From: Sipunculus nudus
Lineage: Eukaryota > Annelida > Sipuncula > Golfingiida > Sipunculidae
Reading direction: 5' to 3'
Length of the DNA stretch: 64,000 nt
Assembly (NCBI GenBank): GCA_026874595.1
Contig: CM049309.1
Location: 8,273,076-8,337,075 of the forward strand
Shown: positions 41,320 through 55,900 of the stretch, in pieces
Layout of the letters: each line of letters starts with the position of its first letter
Numbering within the stretch: position 1 is the stretch's first letter
Program-made: the position numbers and the translations under genes
Notes under the pieces: generated by a model
What the model was told of the DNA's origin: nothing
What the model saw: only the letters and a program-made list of their open reading frames with translations
The model's database searches: none

Positions 41320-44300
41320 TACCTATATATTATTATCATTCTGTCGTGTTTCTTCCTCCTCTCCTCCCGCCCCTCTCTTTACCTATATATTATTATCATT
41401 CTGTCGTGTTTCTTCCTCCTCTCCTCCCGCCCCTCTCTTTAGCTATATATATTAATCATTCTGTCGTGTTTCTTCCTCCTCTCCTCCCGCCCCTCTCTTT
41501 ACCTATATATTATATAATCATTTTGTCGTGATTCTTCCTCCTCTCCTCCCGCCCCTCTCTTTACCTTTATATTATAATCATTCTGTCGTGTTTCTTCCTC
41601 CTCTCCTCCCGCCCCTATCTTTACCTATATATTATAATCATTCTGTCGTGTTTCTTCCTCCTCTCCCCCCGCCCCTCTCTTTACCTATATATGTAATCAT
41701 TCTGTCGCGTTTCTTCCTCTTCTCCTCCCGCCCCTCTCTTAACCTATAAATTATAATCATTCTGTCATGTTTCTTCCTCCTCTCCTCCCGCCCCTCTCTT
41801 TACCTATATATTATAATCATTCTGTCGTGTTTCTTCCTCCTCTCCTCCCGCCCCTCTCTTTATCTATATATTATAATCATTCTGTCGTGTTTCTTCCTCC
41901 TCTCCTCCCGCCCCTCTCTTTAGCTATATATTATAATCATTCTGTCGTGTTTCTTCCGCCTCTCCTCCCGCCCCTCTCTTTAGCTATATATATAATCATT
42001 CTGTCGTGTTTCTTCCTCCTCTCCTCCCGCCCCTCTCTTTACCTATATATTATAATCATTCTGTCATGTTTCTTCCTCCTCTCCTCCCGCCCCTCTCTTA
42101 ACCTATATATTATTATCATTCTGTCATGTTTCTTCCTCCTCTCCTCCCGCCCCTCTCTTTAGCTATATATTATAATCATTCTGTCGTGTTTCTTCCTCCT
42201 CTCCTCCCGCCCCTCTCTTTACCTATATATTATATAATCATTCTGTCGTGATTCTTCCTCCTCTCCTCCCGCCCCTCTCTTTACCTTTATATTATAATCA
42301 TTCTGTCGTGTTTCTTCCTCCTCTCCTCCCGCCCCGCTCTTTACCTATATATTATAATCATTCTGTCGTGTTTCTTCCTCCTCTCCTCCCGCTCTTCTCT
42401 TTACCTATATATTATAATCATTCTGTCGTGTTTCTTCCTCCTCTCCTCCCGCCCCTCTCTTTAGCTATATATTATAATCATTCTGTCGTGTTTTTTCCTC
42501 CTCTCCTCCCGCCACTCTCTTTTCCTATATATTATAATCATTCTGTCGTGTTTCTTTCTCCTCTCCTCCCGCCCCTCTCTTTACCTATATATTATAATCA
42601 TTCTGTCGTGTTTCTTCCTCCTCTCCTCCCGCCCCTCTCTTTAGCTATATATTATAATCATTCTGTCGTGTTTCTTCCTCCTCTCCTCCCGCCCCTCTCT
42701 TTTCCTATATATTATAATAATTCTGTCGTGTTTCTTCCTCCTCTCCTCCCGCCCCTCTCTTTACCTATATATTATAATCATTCTGTCGTGTTTCTTCCTC
42801 CTCTGCTCCCGCCCCTCTCTTTACCTATATATTATAATCATTCTGTCGTGTTTCTTCCTCTTCTCCTCCCGCCCCTCTCTATTATAATCATTCTGTCGAG
42901 TTTCTTCCTCCTCTCCTCCCGCCCTTTCTTTACCTATATATTATAATCATTCTGTCGTGTTTCTTCCTCCTCTCCTCCCGCCCCTCTCTTTACCCATATA
43001 TTAAAATCAATCTGTCGTGTTTCTTCCTCCTCTCCTCCCGCCCCTCTCTTTACCTATATATTATAATCATTCTGTCGTGTTTATTCCTCCTCTCCTCCCG
43101 CCCCTCTCTTTCCCTATATATTATAATAATTCTGTCGTGTTTCTTCCTCCTCTCGTACCGCCCCTCTCTTTACCTATATATATATAATCATTCTGTCGTG
43201 TTTCTTCCTCCTCTCCTCCCGCCCCTCTCTTTACCTATATATTATAATCATTCTGTCGTGTTTCTTCCTCCTCTCCTCCCGCCCCTCTCTTTAGCTATAT
43301 ATTATAATCATTCTGTCGTGTTTCTTCCTCCTGTCCTCCCGCCCCTCTCTTTACCTATATATTATAATCATTCTGTCGTGTTTCTTCCTCCTCTCCTCCC
43401 GCCCCTCTCTATTATAATCATTCTGTCGTGTTTCTTCCTCCTCTCCTCCCGCACCCCTCTTTAGCTATATATTATAATCATTCTGTCGTGTTTCTTCCTC
43501 CTCTCCTCCCGCCCCTCTCTTTAGCTATATATTATAATCATTCTGTCGTGTTTCTTACTCCTCTCCTCCCCCCCCTCTCTTTACCTATATATTATAATCA
43601 TTCTGTCGTGTTTCTTCCTCCTCTCCTCCCGCCCCTCTCTTTACCTATATATTATAATCATTCTGTCATGTTTCTTCCTCCTCTCCTCCCGCCCCTCTCT
43701 TTAGCTATATATTATTATCATTCTGTCGTGTTTCTTCCTCCTCTCCTCCCGCCCCTCTCTTTACCTATATATTATAATCATTCTGTCGTGTTTCTTCCTC
43801 CTCTCCTCCCGCTCCTCTCTTTACCTATATATTATAATCATTCTGTCGTGTTTCTTCCTCCTCTCCTCCCGCCCCTCTCTTTACCTATATATTATAATCA
43901 TTCTGTCGTGTTTCTTCCTCCTCTCCTCCCGCCCCTCTCTTTATCTATATATTATAATCATTCTGTCGTGTTTCTTACTCCTCTCCTCCCGCCCCTCTCT
44001 TTAGCTATATATTATAATCATTCTGTCGTGTTTCTTCCTCCTCTCCTCCCGCCCCTCTCTTTAGCTATATATATAATCATTCTGTCGTGTTTCTTCCTCC
44101 TCTCCTCCCGCCCCTCTCTTTACCTATATATTATAATCATTCTGTCATGTTTCTTCCTCCTCTCCTCCCGCCCCTCTCTTTACCTATATATTATTATCAT
44201 TCTGTCATGTTTCTTCCTCCTCTCCTCCTGCCCCTCTCTTTAGCTATATATTATAATCATTCTGTCGTGTTTCTTCCTCCTCTCCTCCCGCCCCTCTCTT

Positions 44301-47300
44301 TACCTATATATTATATAATCATTCTGTCGTGATTCTTCCTCCTCTCCTCCCGCCCCTCTCTTTACCTTTATATTATAATCATTCTGTCGTGTTTCTTCCT
44401 CCTCTCCTCCCGCCCCTCTCTTTACCTATATATTATAATCATTCTGTCGTGTTTCTTCCTCCTCTCCTCCCGCCCCTCTCTTTACCTATATATTATAATC
44501 ATTCTGTCGTGTTTCTTCCTCCTCTCCTCCCGCCCCTCTCTTTACCTATATATTATAATCATTCTGTCGTGTTTCTTCCTCCTCTCCTCCCGCCCCTCTC
44601 TTTACCTATATATTATAATCATTCTGTCGTGTTTCTTACTCCTCTCCTCCCGCCCCTCTCTTTACCTAAATATTATAATCATTCTGTCGTGTTTCTTCCT
44701 CCTCTCCTCCCGCCCCTCTCTTTACCTATATATTATTATCATTCTGTCGTGTTTCTTCCTCCTCTCCTCCCGCCCCTCTCTTTACCTATATATTATTATC
44801 ATTCTGTCGTGTTTATTCCTCCTCTCCTCCCGCCCCTCTCTTTAGCTATATATTATAATCATTCTGTCGTGTTTATTCCTCCTCTCCTCCCGCCCCACTC
44901 TTTACCTATATATATAATCATTCTGTCGTGTTTCTTCCTCTTCTCCTCCCGCCCCTCTCTTAACCTATAAATTATAATCATTCTGTCGTGTTTCTTCCTC
45001 CTCTCCTCCCGCCCCTCTCTTTACCTATATATTATAATCATTCTGTCGTGTTTCTTCCTCCTCTCCTCCCGCCCCTCTCTTTACCTATATATTATAATCA
45101 TTCTGTCGTGTTTCTTCCTCCTCTCCTCCCGCCCCTCTCTTTACCTATATATTATAATCATTCTGTCATGTTTCTTCCTCCTCTCCTCCCGCACCTCTCT
45201 TTAGCTATATATATAATCATTCTGTCGTGTTTCTTCCTCCTCTCCTCCCGCCCCTCTCTTTAGCTATATATTATAATCATTCTGTCATGTTTCTTCCTCC
45301 TCTCCTCCCGACCCTCTCTTTACCTATTTATTATTATCATTCTGTCGTGTTTCTTCCTCCTCTCCTCCCGCCCCTCTCTTTACCTATATATTATAATCAT
45401 TCTGTCGTGTTTCTTACTCCTCTCCTCCCGCCCCTCTCTTTACCTATATATTATAATCATTCTGTCGTGTTTCTTACTCCTCTCCTCCCGCCCCTCTCTT
45501 TACCTATATATTATAATCATTCTGTCGTGTTTCTTCCTCCTCTCCTCCCGCCCCTCTATTTACCTTTATATTATAATCATTCTGTCGTGTTTCTTACTCC
45601 TCTCCTCCCGCCCCTCTCTTTACCTATATATTATAATCATTCTGTCGTGTTTCTTCCTCCTCTCCTCCCGCCCCTCTCTTTACCTATATATTATAATCAT
45701 TCTGTCGTGTTTCTTCCTCCTCTCCTCCCGCCCCTCTCTTTACCTATATATTATAATCATTCTGTCGTGTTTCTTCCTCCTCTCCTCCCGCCCCTCTCTT
45801 TACCTATATATTATAATCATTCTGTCGTGTTTCTTACTCCTCTCCTCCCGCCCCTCTCTTTACCTAAATATTATAATCATTCTGTCGTGTTTCTTCCTCC
45901 TCTCCTCCCGCCCCTCTCTTTACCTATATATTATTATCATTCTGTCGTGTTTCTTCCTCCTCTCCTCCCGCCCCTCTCTTTACCTATATATTATAATCAT
46001 TCTGTCGTGTTTATTCCTCCTCTCCTCCCGCCCCTCTCTTTAGCTATATATTATAATCATTCTGTCGTGTTTCTTCCTCCTCTCCTCCCGCCCCACTCTT
46101 TACCTATATATTATAATCATTCTGTCGTGTTTCTTCCTCTTCTCCTCCCGCCCCTCTCTTAACCTATAAATTATAATCATTCTGTCGTGTTTCTTCCTCC
46201 TCTCCTCCCGCCCCTCTCTTTACCTATATATTATAATCATTCTGTCGTGTTTCTTCCTCCTCTCCTCCCGCCCCTCTCTTTACCTATATATTATAATCAT
46301 TCTGTCCTGTTTCTTCCTCCTCTCCTCCCGCACCTCTCTTTAGCTATATATTATAATCATTCTGTCGTGTTTATTCCTCCTCTCCTCCCGCCTCTCTCTT
46401 TACCTATATATATAATCATTCTGTCGTGTTTCTTCCTCCTCTCCTCCCGCCCCTCTCTTTAGCTATATATTATAATCATTCTGTCATGTTTCTTCCTCCT
46501 CTCCTCCCGACCCTCTCTTTACCTATTTATTATTATCATTCTGTCGTGTTTCTTCCTCCTCTCCTCCCGCCCCTCTCTTTACCTATATATTATTATCATT
46601 CTGTCGTGTTTCTTCCTCCTCTCCTCCCGCCCCTCTCTTTAGCTATATATATTAATCATTCTGTCGTGTTTCTTCCTCCTCTCCTCCCGCCCCTCTCTTT
46701 ACCTATATATTATATAATCATTCTGTCGTGATTCTTCCTCCTCTCCTCCCGCCCCTCTCTTTACCTTTATATTATAATCATTCTGTCTTGTTTCTTCCTC
46801 CTCTCTTCCCGCCCCTATCTTTACCTATATATTATAATCATTCTGTCGTGTTTCTTCCTCCTCTCCTCCCGACCTTCTCTTTACCTATATATTATAATCA
46901 TTCTGTCGTGTTTCTTCCTCCTCTCCTCCCGCCCCTCTCTTTACCTATATATATAATCATTCTGTCGTGTTTCTTCCTCCTCTCCTCCCGCCCCTCTCTT
47001 TTCCTATATATTATTATCATTCTGTCGTGTTTCTTCCTCCTCTCCTCCCGCCCCTATCTTTACCTATATATTATAATCATTCTGTCGTGTTTCTTCCTCC
47101 TCTCCTCCCGCCCCTATCTTTACCTATATATTATAATCATTCTGTCGTGTTTCTTCCTCCTCTCCTCCCGCCCCTCTCTTTACCTATATATATAATCATT
47201 CTGTCGCGTTTCTTCCTCTTCTCCTCCCGCTCCTCTCTTAACCTATAAATTATAATCATTCTGTCGTGTTTCTTCCGCCTCTCCTCCCGCCCCTCTCTTT

Positions 47301-49925
47301 ATCTATATATCATAATCATTCTGTCGTGTTTCTTCCTCCTCTCCTCCCGCCCCTCTCTTTAGCTATATATTATAATCATTCTGTCGTGTTTCTTCCGCCT
47401 CTCCTCCCGCCCCTCTCTTTAGCTATATATATAATCATTCTGTCGTGTTTCTTCCTCCTCTCCTCCCGCCCCTCTCTTTACCTATATATTATAATCATTC
47501 TGTCGTGTTTCTTCCTCCTCTCCTCCCGCCCCTCTCTTAACCTATATATTATTATCATTCTGTCATGTTTCTTCCTCCTCTCCTCCCGCCCCTCTCTTTA
47601 GCTATATATTATTATCATTCTGTCGTGTTTCTTCCTCCTCTCCTCCCGCCCCTCTCTTTAGCTATATATTATAATCATTCTGTCGTGTTTCTTCCTCCTG
47701 TCCTCCCGCCCCTCTCTTTACCTATATATTATAATCATTCTGTCGTGTTTCTTCCTCCTCTCCTCCCGCCCCTCTCTATTAAAATCATTCTGTCGTGTTT
47801 CTTCCTCCTCTCCTCCCGCACCCCTCTTTAGCTATATATTATAATCATTCTGTCGTGTTTCTTCCTCCTCTCCTCCCGCCCCTCTCTTTAGCTATATATT
47901 ATAATCATTCTGTCGTGTTTCTTACTCCTCTCCTCCCCCCCCTCTCTTTACCTATATATTATAATCATTCTGTCGTGTTTCTTCCTCCTCTCCTCCCGCC
48001 CCTCTCTTTACCTAAATATTATAATCATTCTGTCGTGTTTCTTCCTCCTCTCCTCCCGCCCCTCTCTTTACCTATATATTATTATCATTCTGTCGTGTTT
48101 CTTCCTCCTCTCCTCCCGCCCCTCTCTTTACCTATATATTATTATCATTCTGTCGTGTTTATTCCTCCTCTCCTCCCGCCCCTCTCTTTAGCTATATATT
48201 ATAATCATTCTGTCGTGTTTATTCCTCCTCTCCTCCCGCCCCACTCTTTACCTATATATATAATCATTCTGTCGTGTTTCTTCCTCTTCTCCTCCCGCCC
48301 CTCTCTTAACCTATAAATTATAATCATTCTGTCGTGTTTCTTCCTCCTCTCCTCCCGCCCCTCTCTTTACCTATATATTATAATCATTCTGTCGTGTTTC
48401 TTCCTCCTCTCCTCCCGCCCCTCTCTTTACCTATATATTATAATCATTCTGTCGTGTTTCTTCCTCCTCTCCTCCCGCCCCTCTCTTTACCTATATATTA
48501 TAATCATTCTGTCATGTTTCTTCCTCCTCTCCTCCCGCACCTCTCTTTAGCTATATATATAATCATTCTGTCGTGTTTCTTCCTCCTCTCCTCCCGCCCC
48601 TCTCTTTAGCTATATATTATAATCATTCTGTCATGTTTCTTCCTCCTCTCCTCCCGACCCTCTCTTTACCTATTTATTATTATCATTCTGTCGTGTTTCT
48701 TCCTCCTCTCCTCCCGCCCCTCTCTTTACCTATATATTATAATCATTCTGTCGTGTTTCTTACTCCTCTCCTCCCGCCCCTCTCTTTACCTATATATTAT
48801 AATCATTCTGTCGTGTTTCTTACTCCTCTCCTCCCGCCCCTCTCTTTACCTATATATTATAATCATTCTGTCGTGTTTCTTCCTCCTCTCCTCCCGCCCC
48901 TCTATTTACCTTTATATTATAATCATTCTGTCGTGTTTCTTACTCCTCTCCTCCCGCCCCTCTCTTTACCTATATATTATAATCATTCTGTCGTGTTTCT
49001 TCCTCCTCTCCTCCCGCCCCTCTCTTTACCTATATATTATAATCATTCTGTCGTGTTTCTTCCTCCTCTCCTCCCGCCCCTCTCTTTACCTATATATTAT
49101 AATCATTCTGTCGTGTTTCTTCCTCCTCTCCTCCCGCCCCTCTCTTTACCTATATATTATAATCATTCTGTCGTGTTTCTTACTCCTCTCCTCCCGCCCC
49201 TCTCTTTACCTAAATATTATAATCATTCTGTCGTGTTTCTTCCTCCTCTCCTCCCGCCCCTCTCTTTACCTATATATTATTATCATTCTGTCGTGTTTCT
49301 TCCTCCTCTCCTCCCGCCCCTCTCTTTACCTATATATTATAATCATTCTGTCGTGTTTATTCCTCCTCTCCTCCCGCCCCTCTCTTTAGCTATATATTAT
49401 AATCATTCTGTCGTGTTTCTTCCTCCTCTCCTCCCGCCCCACTCTTTACCTATATATTATAATCATTCTGTCGTGTTTCTTCCTCTTCTCCTCCCGCCCC
49501 TCTCTTAACCTATAAATTATAATCATTCTGTCGTGTTTCTTCCTCCTCTCCTCCCGCCCCTCTCTTTACCTATATATTATAATCATTCTGTCGTGTTTCT
49601 TCCTCCTCTCCTCCCGCCCCTCTCTTTACCTATATATTATAATCATTCTGTCCTGTTTCTTCCTCCTCTCCTCCCGCACCTCTCTTTAGCTATATATTAT
49701 AATCATTCTGTCGTGTTTATTCCTCCTCTCCTCCCGCCTCTCTCTTTACCTATATATATAATCATTCTGTCGTGTTTCTTCCTCCTCTCCTCCCGCCCCT
49801 CTCTTTAGCTATATATTATAATCATTCTGTCATGTTTCTTCCTCCTCTCCTCCCGACCCTCTCTTTACCTATTTATTATTATCATTCTGTCGTGTTTCTT
49901 CCTCCTCTCCTCCCGCCCCTCTCTT
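41320..49925 (+). repeat. 8.6-kb higher-order repeat, copy I
   Basis: Unit-variant order from about 41320 to 49925 matches 49926-58530 at an offset of 8,606 bp (8,605 after a one-base deletion near 53850). Matching landmarks: 41528/50134, 42248/50854, 43198/51804, 44329/52935, 46728/55333, 47795/56400, 48573/57178. Inside it the block at about 44,660-46,650 is repeated 3,346 bp later. Boundaries are accurate to about one unit. Confidence 0.85.
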
Positions 49926-52900
49926 TACCTATATATTATTATCATTCTGTCGTGTTTCTTCCTCCTCTCCTCCCGCCCCTCTCTTTACCTATATATTATT
50001 ATCATTCTGTCGTGTTTCTTCCTCCTCTCCTCCCGCCCCTCTCTTTAGCTATATATATTAATCATTCTGTCGTGTTTCTTCCTCCTCTCCTCCCGCCCCT
50101 CTCTTTACCTATATATTATATAATCATTTTGTCGTGATTCTTCCTCCTCTCCTCCCGCCCCTCTCTTTACCTTTATATTATAATCATTCTGTCGTGTTTC
50201 TTCCTCCTCTCCTCCCGCCCCTATCTTTACCTATATATTATAATCATTCTGTCGTGTTTCTTCCTCCTCTCCCCCCGCCCCTCTCTTTACCTATATATGT
50301 AATCATTCTGTCGCGTTTCTTCCTCTTCTCCTCCCGCCCCTCTCTTAACCTATAAATTATAATCATTCTGTCATGTTTCTTCCTCCTCTCCTCCCGCCCC
50401 TCTCTTTACCTATATATTATAATCATTCTGTCGTGTTTCTTCCTCCTCTCCTCCCGCCCCTCTCTTTATCTATATATTATAATCATTCTGTCGTGTTTCT
50501 TCCTCCTCTCCTCCCGCCCCTCTCTTTAGCTATATATTATAATCATTCTGTCGTGTTTCTTCCGCCTCTCCTCCCGCCCCTCTCTTTAGCTATATATATA
50601 ATCATTCTGTCGTGTTTCTTCCTCCTCTCCTCCCGCCCCTCTCTTTACCTATATATTATAATCATTCTGTCATGTTTCTTCCTCCTCTCCTCCCGCCCCT
50701 CTCTTAACCTATATATTATTATCATTCTGTCATGTTTCTTCCTCCTCTCCTCCCGCCCCTCTCTTTAGCTATATATTATAATCATTCTGTCGTGTTTCTT
50801 CCTCCTCTCCTCCCGCCCCTCTCTTTACCTATATATTATATAATCATTCTGTCGTGATTCTTCCTCCTCTCCTCCCGCCCCTCTCTTTACCTTTATATTA
50901 TAATCATTCTGTCGTGTTTCTTCCTCCTCTCCTCCCGCCCCGCTCTTTACCTATATATTATAATCATTCTGTCGTGTTTCTTCCTCCTCTCCTCCCGCTC
51001 TTCTCTTTACCTATATATTATAATCATTCTGTCGTGTTTCTTCCTCCTCTCCTCCCGCCCCTCTCTTTAGCTATATATTATAATCATTCTGTCGTGTTTT
51101 TTCCTCCTCTCCTCCCGCCACTCTCTTTTCCTATATATTATAATCATTCTGTCGTGTTTCTTTCTCCTCTCCTCCCGCCCCTCTCTTTACCTATATATTA
51201 TAATCATTCTGTCGTGTTTCTTCCTCCTCTCCTCCCGCCCCTCTCTTTAGCTATATATTATAATCATTCTGTCGTGTTTCTTCCTCCTCTCCTCCCGCCC
51301 CTCTCTTTTCCTATATATTATAATAATTCTGTCGTGTTTCTTCCTCCTCTCCTCCCGCCCCTCTCTTTACCTATATATTATAATCATTCTGTCGTGTTTC
51401 TTCCTCCTCTGCTCCCGCCCCTCTCTTTACCTATATATTATAATCATTCTGTCGTGTTTCTTCCTCTTCTCCTCCCGCCCCTCTCTATTATAATCATTCT
51501 GTCGAGTTTCTTCCTCCTCTCCTCCCGCCCTTTCTTTACCTATATATTATAATCATTCTGTCGTGTTTCTTCCTCCTCTCCTCCCGCCCCTCTCTTTACC
51601 CATATATTAAAATCAATCTGTCGTGTTTCTTCCTCCTCTCCTCCCGCCCCTCTCTTTACCTATATATTATAATCATTCTGTCGTGTTTATTCCTCCTCTC
51701 CTCCCGCCCCTCTCTTTCCCTATATATTATAATAATTCTGTCGTGTTTCTTCCTCCTCTCGTACCGCCCCTCTCTTTACCTATATATATATAATCATTCT
51801 GTCGTGTTTCTTCCTCCTCTCCTCCCGCCCCTCTCTTTACCTATATATTATAATCATTCTGTCGTGTTTCTTCCTCCTCTCCTCCCGCCCCTCTCTTTAG
51901 CTATATATTATAATCATTCTGTCGTGTTTCTTCCTCCTGTCCTCCCGCCCCTCTCTTTACCTATATATTATAATCATTCTGTCGTGTTTCTTCCTCCTCT
52001 CCTCCCGCCCCTCTCTATTATAATCATTCTGTCGTGTTTCTTCCTCCTCTCCTCCCGCACCCCTCTTTAGCTATATATTATAATCATTCTGTCGTGTTTC
52101 TTCCTCCTCTCCTCCCGCCCCTCTCTTTACCTATATATTATAATCATTCTGTCGTGTTTCTTACTCCTCTCCTCCCCCCCCTCTCTTTACCTATATATTA
52201 TAATCATTCTGTCGTGTTTCTTCCTCCTCTCCTCCCGCCCCTCTCTTTACCTATATATTATAATCATTCTGTCATGTTTCTTCCTCCTCTCCTCCCGCCC
52301 CTCTCTTTAGCTATATATTATTATCATTCTGTCGTGTTTCTTCCTCCTCTCCTCCCGCCCCTCTCTTTACCTATATATTATAATCATTCTGTCGTGTTTC
52401 TTCCTCCTCTCCTCCCGCTCCTCTCTTTACCTATATATTATAATCATTCTGTCGTGTTTCTTCCTCCTCTCCTCCCGCCCCTCTCTTTACCTATATATTA
52501 TAATCATTCTGTCGTGTTTCTTCCTCCTCTCCTCCCGCCCCTCTCTTTATCTATATATTATAATCATTCTGTCGTGTTTCTTACTCCTCTCCTCCCGCCC
52601 CTCTCTTTAGCTATATATTATAATCATTCTGTCGTGTTTCTTCCTCCTCTCCTCCCGCCCCTCTCTTTAGCTATATATATAATCATTCTGTCGTGTTTCT
52701 TCCTCCTCTCCTCCCGCCCCTCTCTTTACCTATATATTATAATCATTCTGTCATGTTTCTTCCTCCTCTCCTCCCGCCCCTCTCTTTACCTATATATTAT
52801 TATCATTCTGTCATGTTTCTTCCTCCTCTCCTCCTGCCCCTCTCTTTAGCTATATATTATAATCATTCTGTCGTGTTTCTTCCTCCTCTCCTCCCGCCCC

Positions 52901-55900
52901 TCTCTTTACCTATATATTATATAATCATTCTGTCGTGATTCTTCCTCCTCTCCTCCCGCCCCTCTCTTTACCTTTATATTATAATCATTCTGTCGTGTTT
53001 CTTCCTCCTCTCCTCCCGCCCCTCTCTTTACCTATATATTATAATCATTCTGTCGTGTTTCTTCCTCCTCTCCTCCCGCCCCTCTCTTTACCTATATATT
53101 ATAATCATTCTGTCGTGTTTCTTCCTCCTCTCCTCCCGCCCCTCTCTTTACCTATATATTATAATCATTCTGTCGTGTTTCTTCCTCCTCTCCTCCCGCC
53201 CCTCTCTTTACCTATATATTATAATCATTCTGTCGTGTTTCTTACTCCTCTCCTCCCGCCCCTCTCTTTACCTAAATATTATAATCATTCTGTCGTGTTT
53301 CTTCCTCCTCTCCTCCCGCCCCTCTCTTTACCTATATATTATTATCATTCTGTCGTGTTTCTTCCTCCTCTCCTCCCGCCCCTCTCTTTACCTATATATT
53401 ATTATCATTCTGTCGTGTTTATTCCTCCTCTCCTCCCGCCCCTCTCTTTAGCTATATATTATAATCATTCTGTCGTGTTTATTCCTCCTCTCCTCCCGCC
53501 CCACTCTTTACCTATATATATAATCATTCTGTCGTGTTTCTTCCTCTTCTCCTCCCGCCCCTCTCTTAACCTATAAATTATAATCATTCTGTCGTGTTTC
53601 TTCCTCCTCTCCTCCCGCCCCTCTCTTTACCTATATATTATAATCATTCTGTCGTGTTTCTTCCTCCTCTCCTCCCGCCCCTCTCTTTACCTATATATTA
53701 TAATCATTCTGTCGTGTTTCTTCCTCCTCTCCTCCCGCCCCTCTCTTTACCTATATATTATAATCATTCTGTCATGTTTCTTCCTCCTCTCCTCCCGCAC
53801 CTCTCTTTAGCTATATATATAATCATTCTGTCGTGTTTCTTCCTCCTCTCCTCCCACCCTCTCTTTAGCTATATATTATAATCATTCTGTCATGTTTCTT
53901 CCTCCTCTCCTCCCGACCCTCTCTTTACCTATTTATTATTATCATTCTGTCGTGTTTCTTCCTCCTCTCCTCCCGCCCCTCTCTTTACCTATATATTATA
54001 ATCATTCTGTCGTGTTTCTTACTCCTCTCCTCCCGCCCCTCTCTTTACCTATATATTATAATCATTCTGTCGTGTTTCTTACTCCTCTCCTCCCGCCCCT
54101 CTCTTTACCTATATATTATAATCATTCTGTCGTGTTTCTTCCTCCTCTCCTCCCGCCCCTCTATTTACCTTTATATTATAATCATTCTGTCGTGTTTCTT
54201 ACTCCTCTCCTCCCGCCCCTCTCTTTACCTATATATTATAATCATTCTGTCGTGTTTCTTCCTCCTCTCCTCCCGCCCCTCTCTTTACCTATATATTATA
54301 ATCATTCTGTCGTGTTTCTTCCTCCTCTCCTCCCGCCCCTCTCTTTACCTATATATTATAATCATTCTGTCGTGTTTCTTCCTCCTCTCCTCCCGCCCCT
54401 CTCTTTACCTATATATTATAATCATTCTGTCGTGTTTCTTACTCCTCTCCTCCCGCCCCTCTCTTTACCTAAATATTATAATCATTCTGTCGTGTTTCTT
54501 CCTCCTCTCCTCCCGCCCCTCTCTTTACCTATATATTATTATCATTCTGTCGTGTTTCTTCCTCCTCTCCTCCCGCCCCTCTCTTTACCTATATATTATA
54601 ATCATTCTGTCGTGTTTATTCCTCCTCTCCTCCCGCCCCTCTCTTTAGCTATATATTATAATCATTCTGTCGTGTTTCTTCCTCCTCTCCTCCCGCCCCA
54701 CTCTTTACCTATATATTATAATCATTCTGTCGTGTTTCTTCCTCTTCTCCTCCCGCCCCTCTCTTAACCTATAAATTATAATCATTCTGTCGTGTTTCTT
54801 CCTCCTCTCCTCCCGCCCCTCTCTTTACCTATATATTATAATCATTCTGTCGTGTTTCTTCCTCCTCTCCTCCCGCCCCTCTCTTTACCTATATATTATA
54901 ATCATTCTGTCCTGTTTCTTCCTCCTCTCCTCCCGCACCTCTCTTTAGCTATATATTATAATCATTCTGTCGTGTTTATTCCTCCTCTCCTCCCGCCTCT
55001 CTCTTTACCTATATATATAATCATTCTGTCGTGTTTCTTCCTCCTCTCCTCCCGCCCCTCTCTTTAGCTATATATTATAATCATTCTGTCATGTTTCTTC
55101 CTCCTCTCCTCCCGACCCTCTCTTTACCTATTTATTATTATCATTCTGTCGTGTTTCTTCCTCCTCTCCTCCCGCCCCTCTCTTTACCTATATATTATTA
55201 TCATTCTGTCGTGTTTCTTCCTCCTCTCCTCCCGCCCCTCTCTTTAGCTATATATATTAATCATTCTGTCGTGTTTCTTCCTCCTCTCCTCCCGCCCCTC
55301 TCTTTACCTATATATTATATAATCATTCTGTCGTGATTCTTCCTCCTCTCCTCCCGCCCCTCTCTTTACCTTTATATTATAATCATTCTGTCTTGTTTCT
55401 TCCTCCTCTCTTCCCGCCCCTATCTTTACCTATATATTATAATCATTCTGTCGTGTTTCTTCCTCCTCTCCTCCCGACCTTCTCTTTACCTATATATTAT
55501 AATCATTCTGTCGTGTTTCTTCCTCCTCTCCTCCCGCCCCTCTCTTTACCTATATATATAATCATTCTGTCGTGTTTCTTCCTCCTCTCCTCCCGCCCCT
55601 CTCTTTTCCTATATATTATTATCATTCTGTCGTGTTTCTTCCTCCTCTCCTCCCGCCCCTATCTTTACCTATATATTATAATCATTCTGTCGTGTTTCTT
55701 CCTCCTCTCCTCCCGCCCCTATCTTTACCTATATATTATAATCATTCTGTCGTGTTTCTTCCTCCTCTCCTCCCGCCCCTCTCTTTACCTATATATATAA
55801 TCATTCTGTCGCGTTTCTTCCTCTTCTCCTCCCGCTCCTCTCTTAACCTATAAATTATAATCATTCTGTCGTGTTTCTTCCGCCTCTCCTCCCGCCCCTC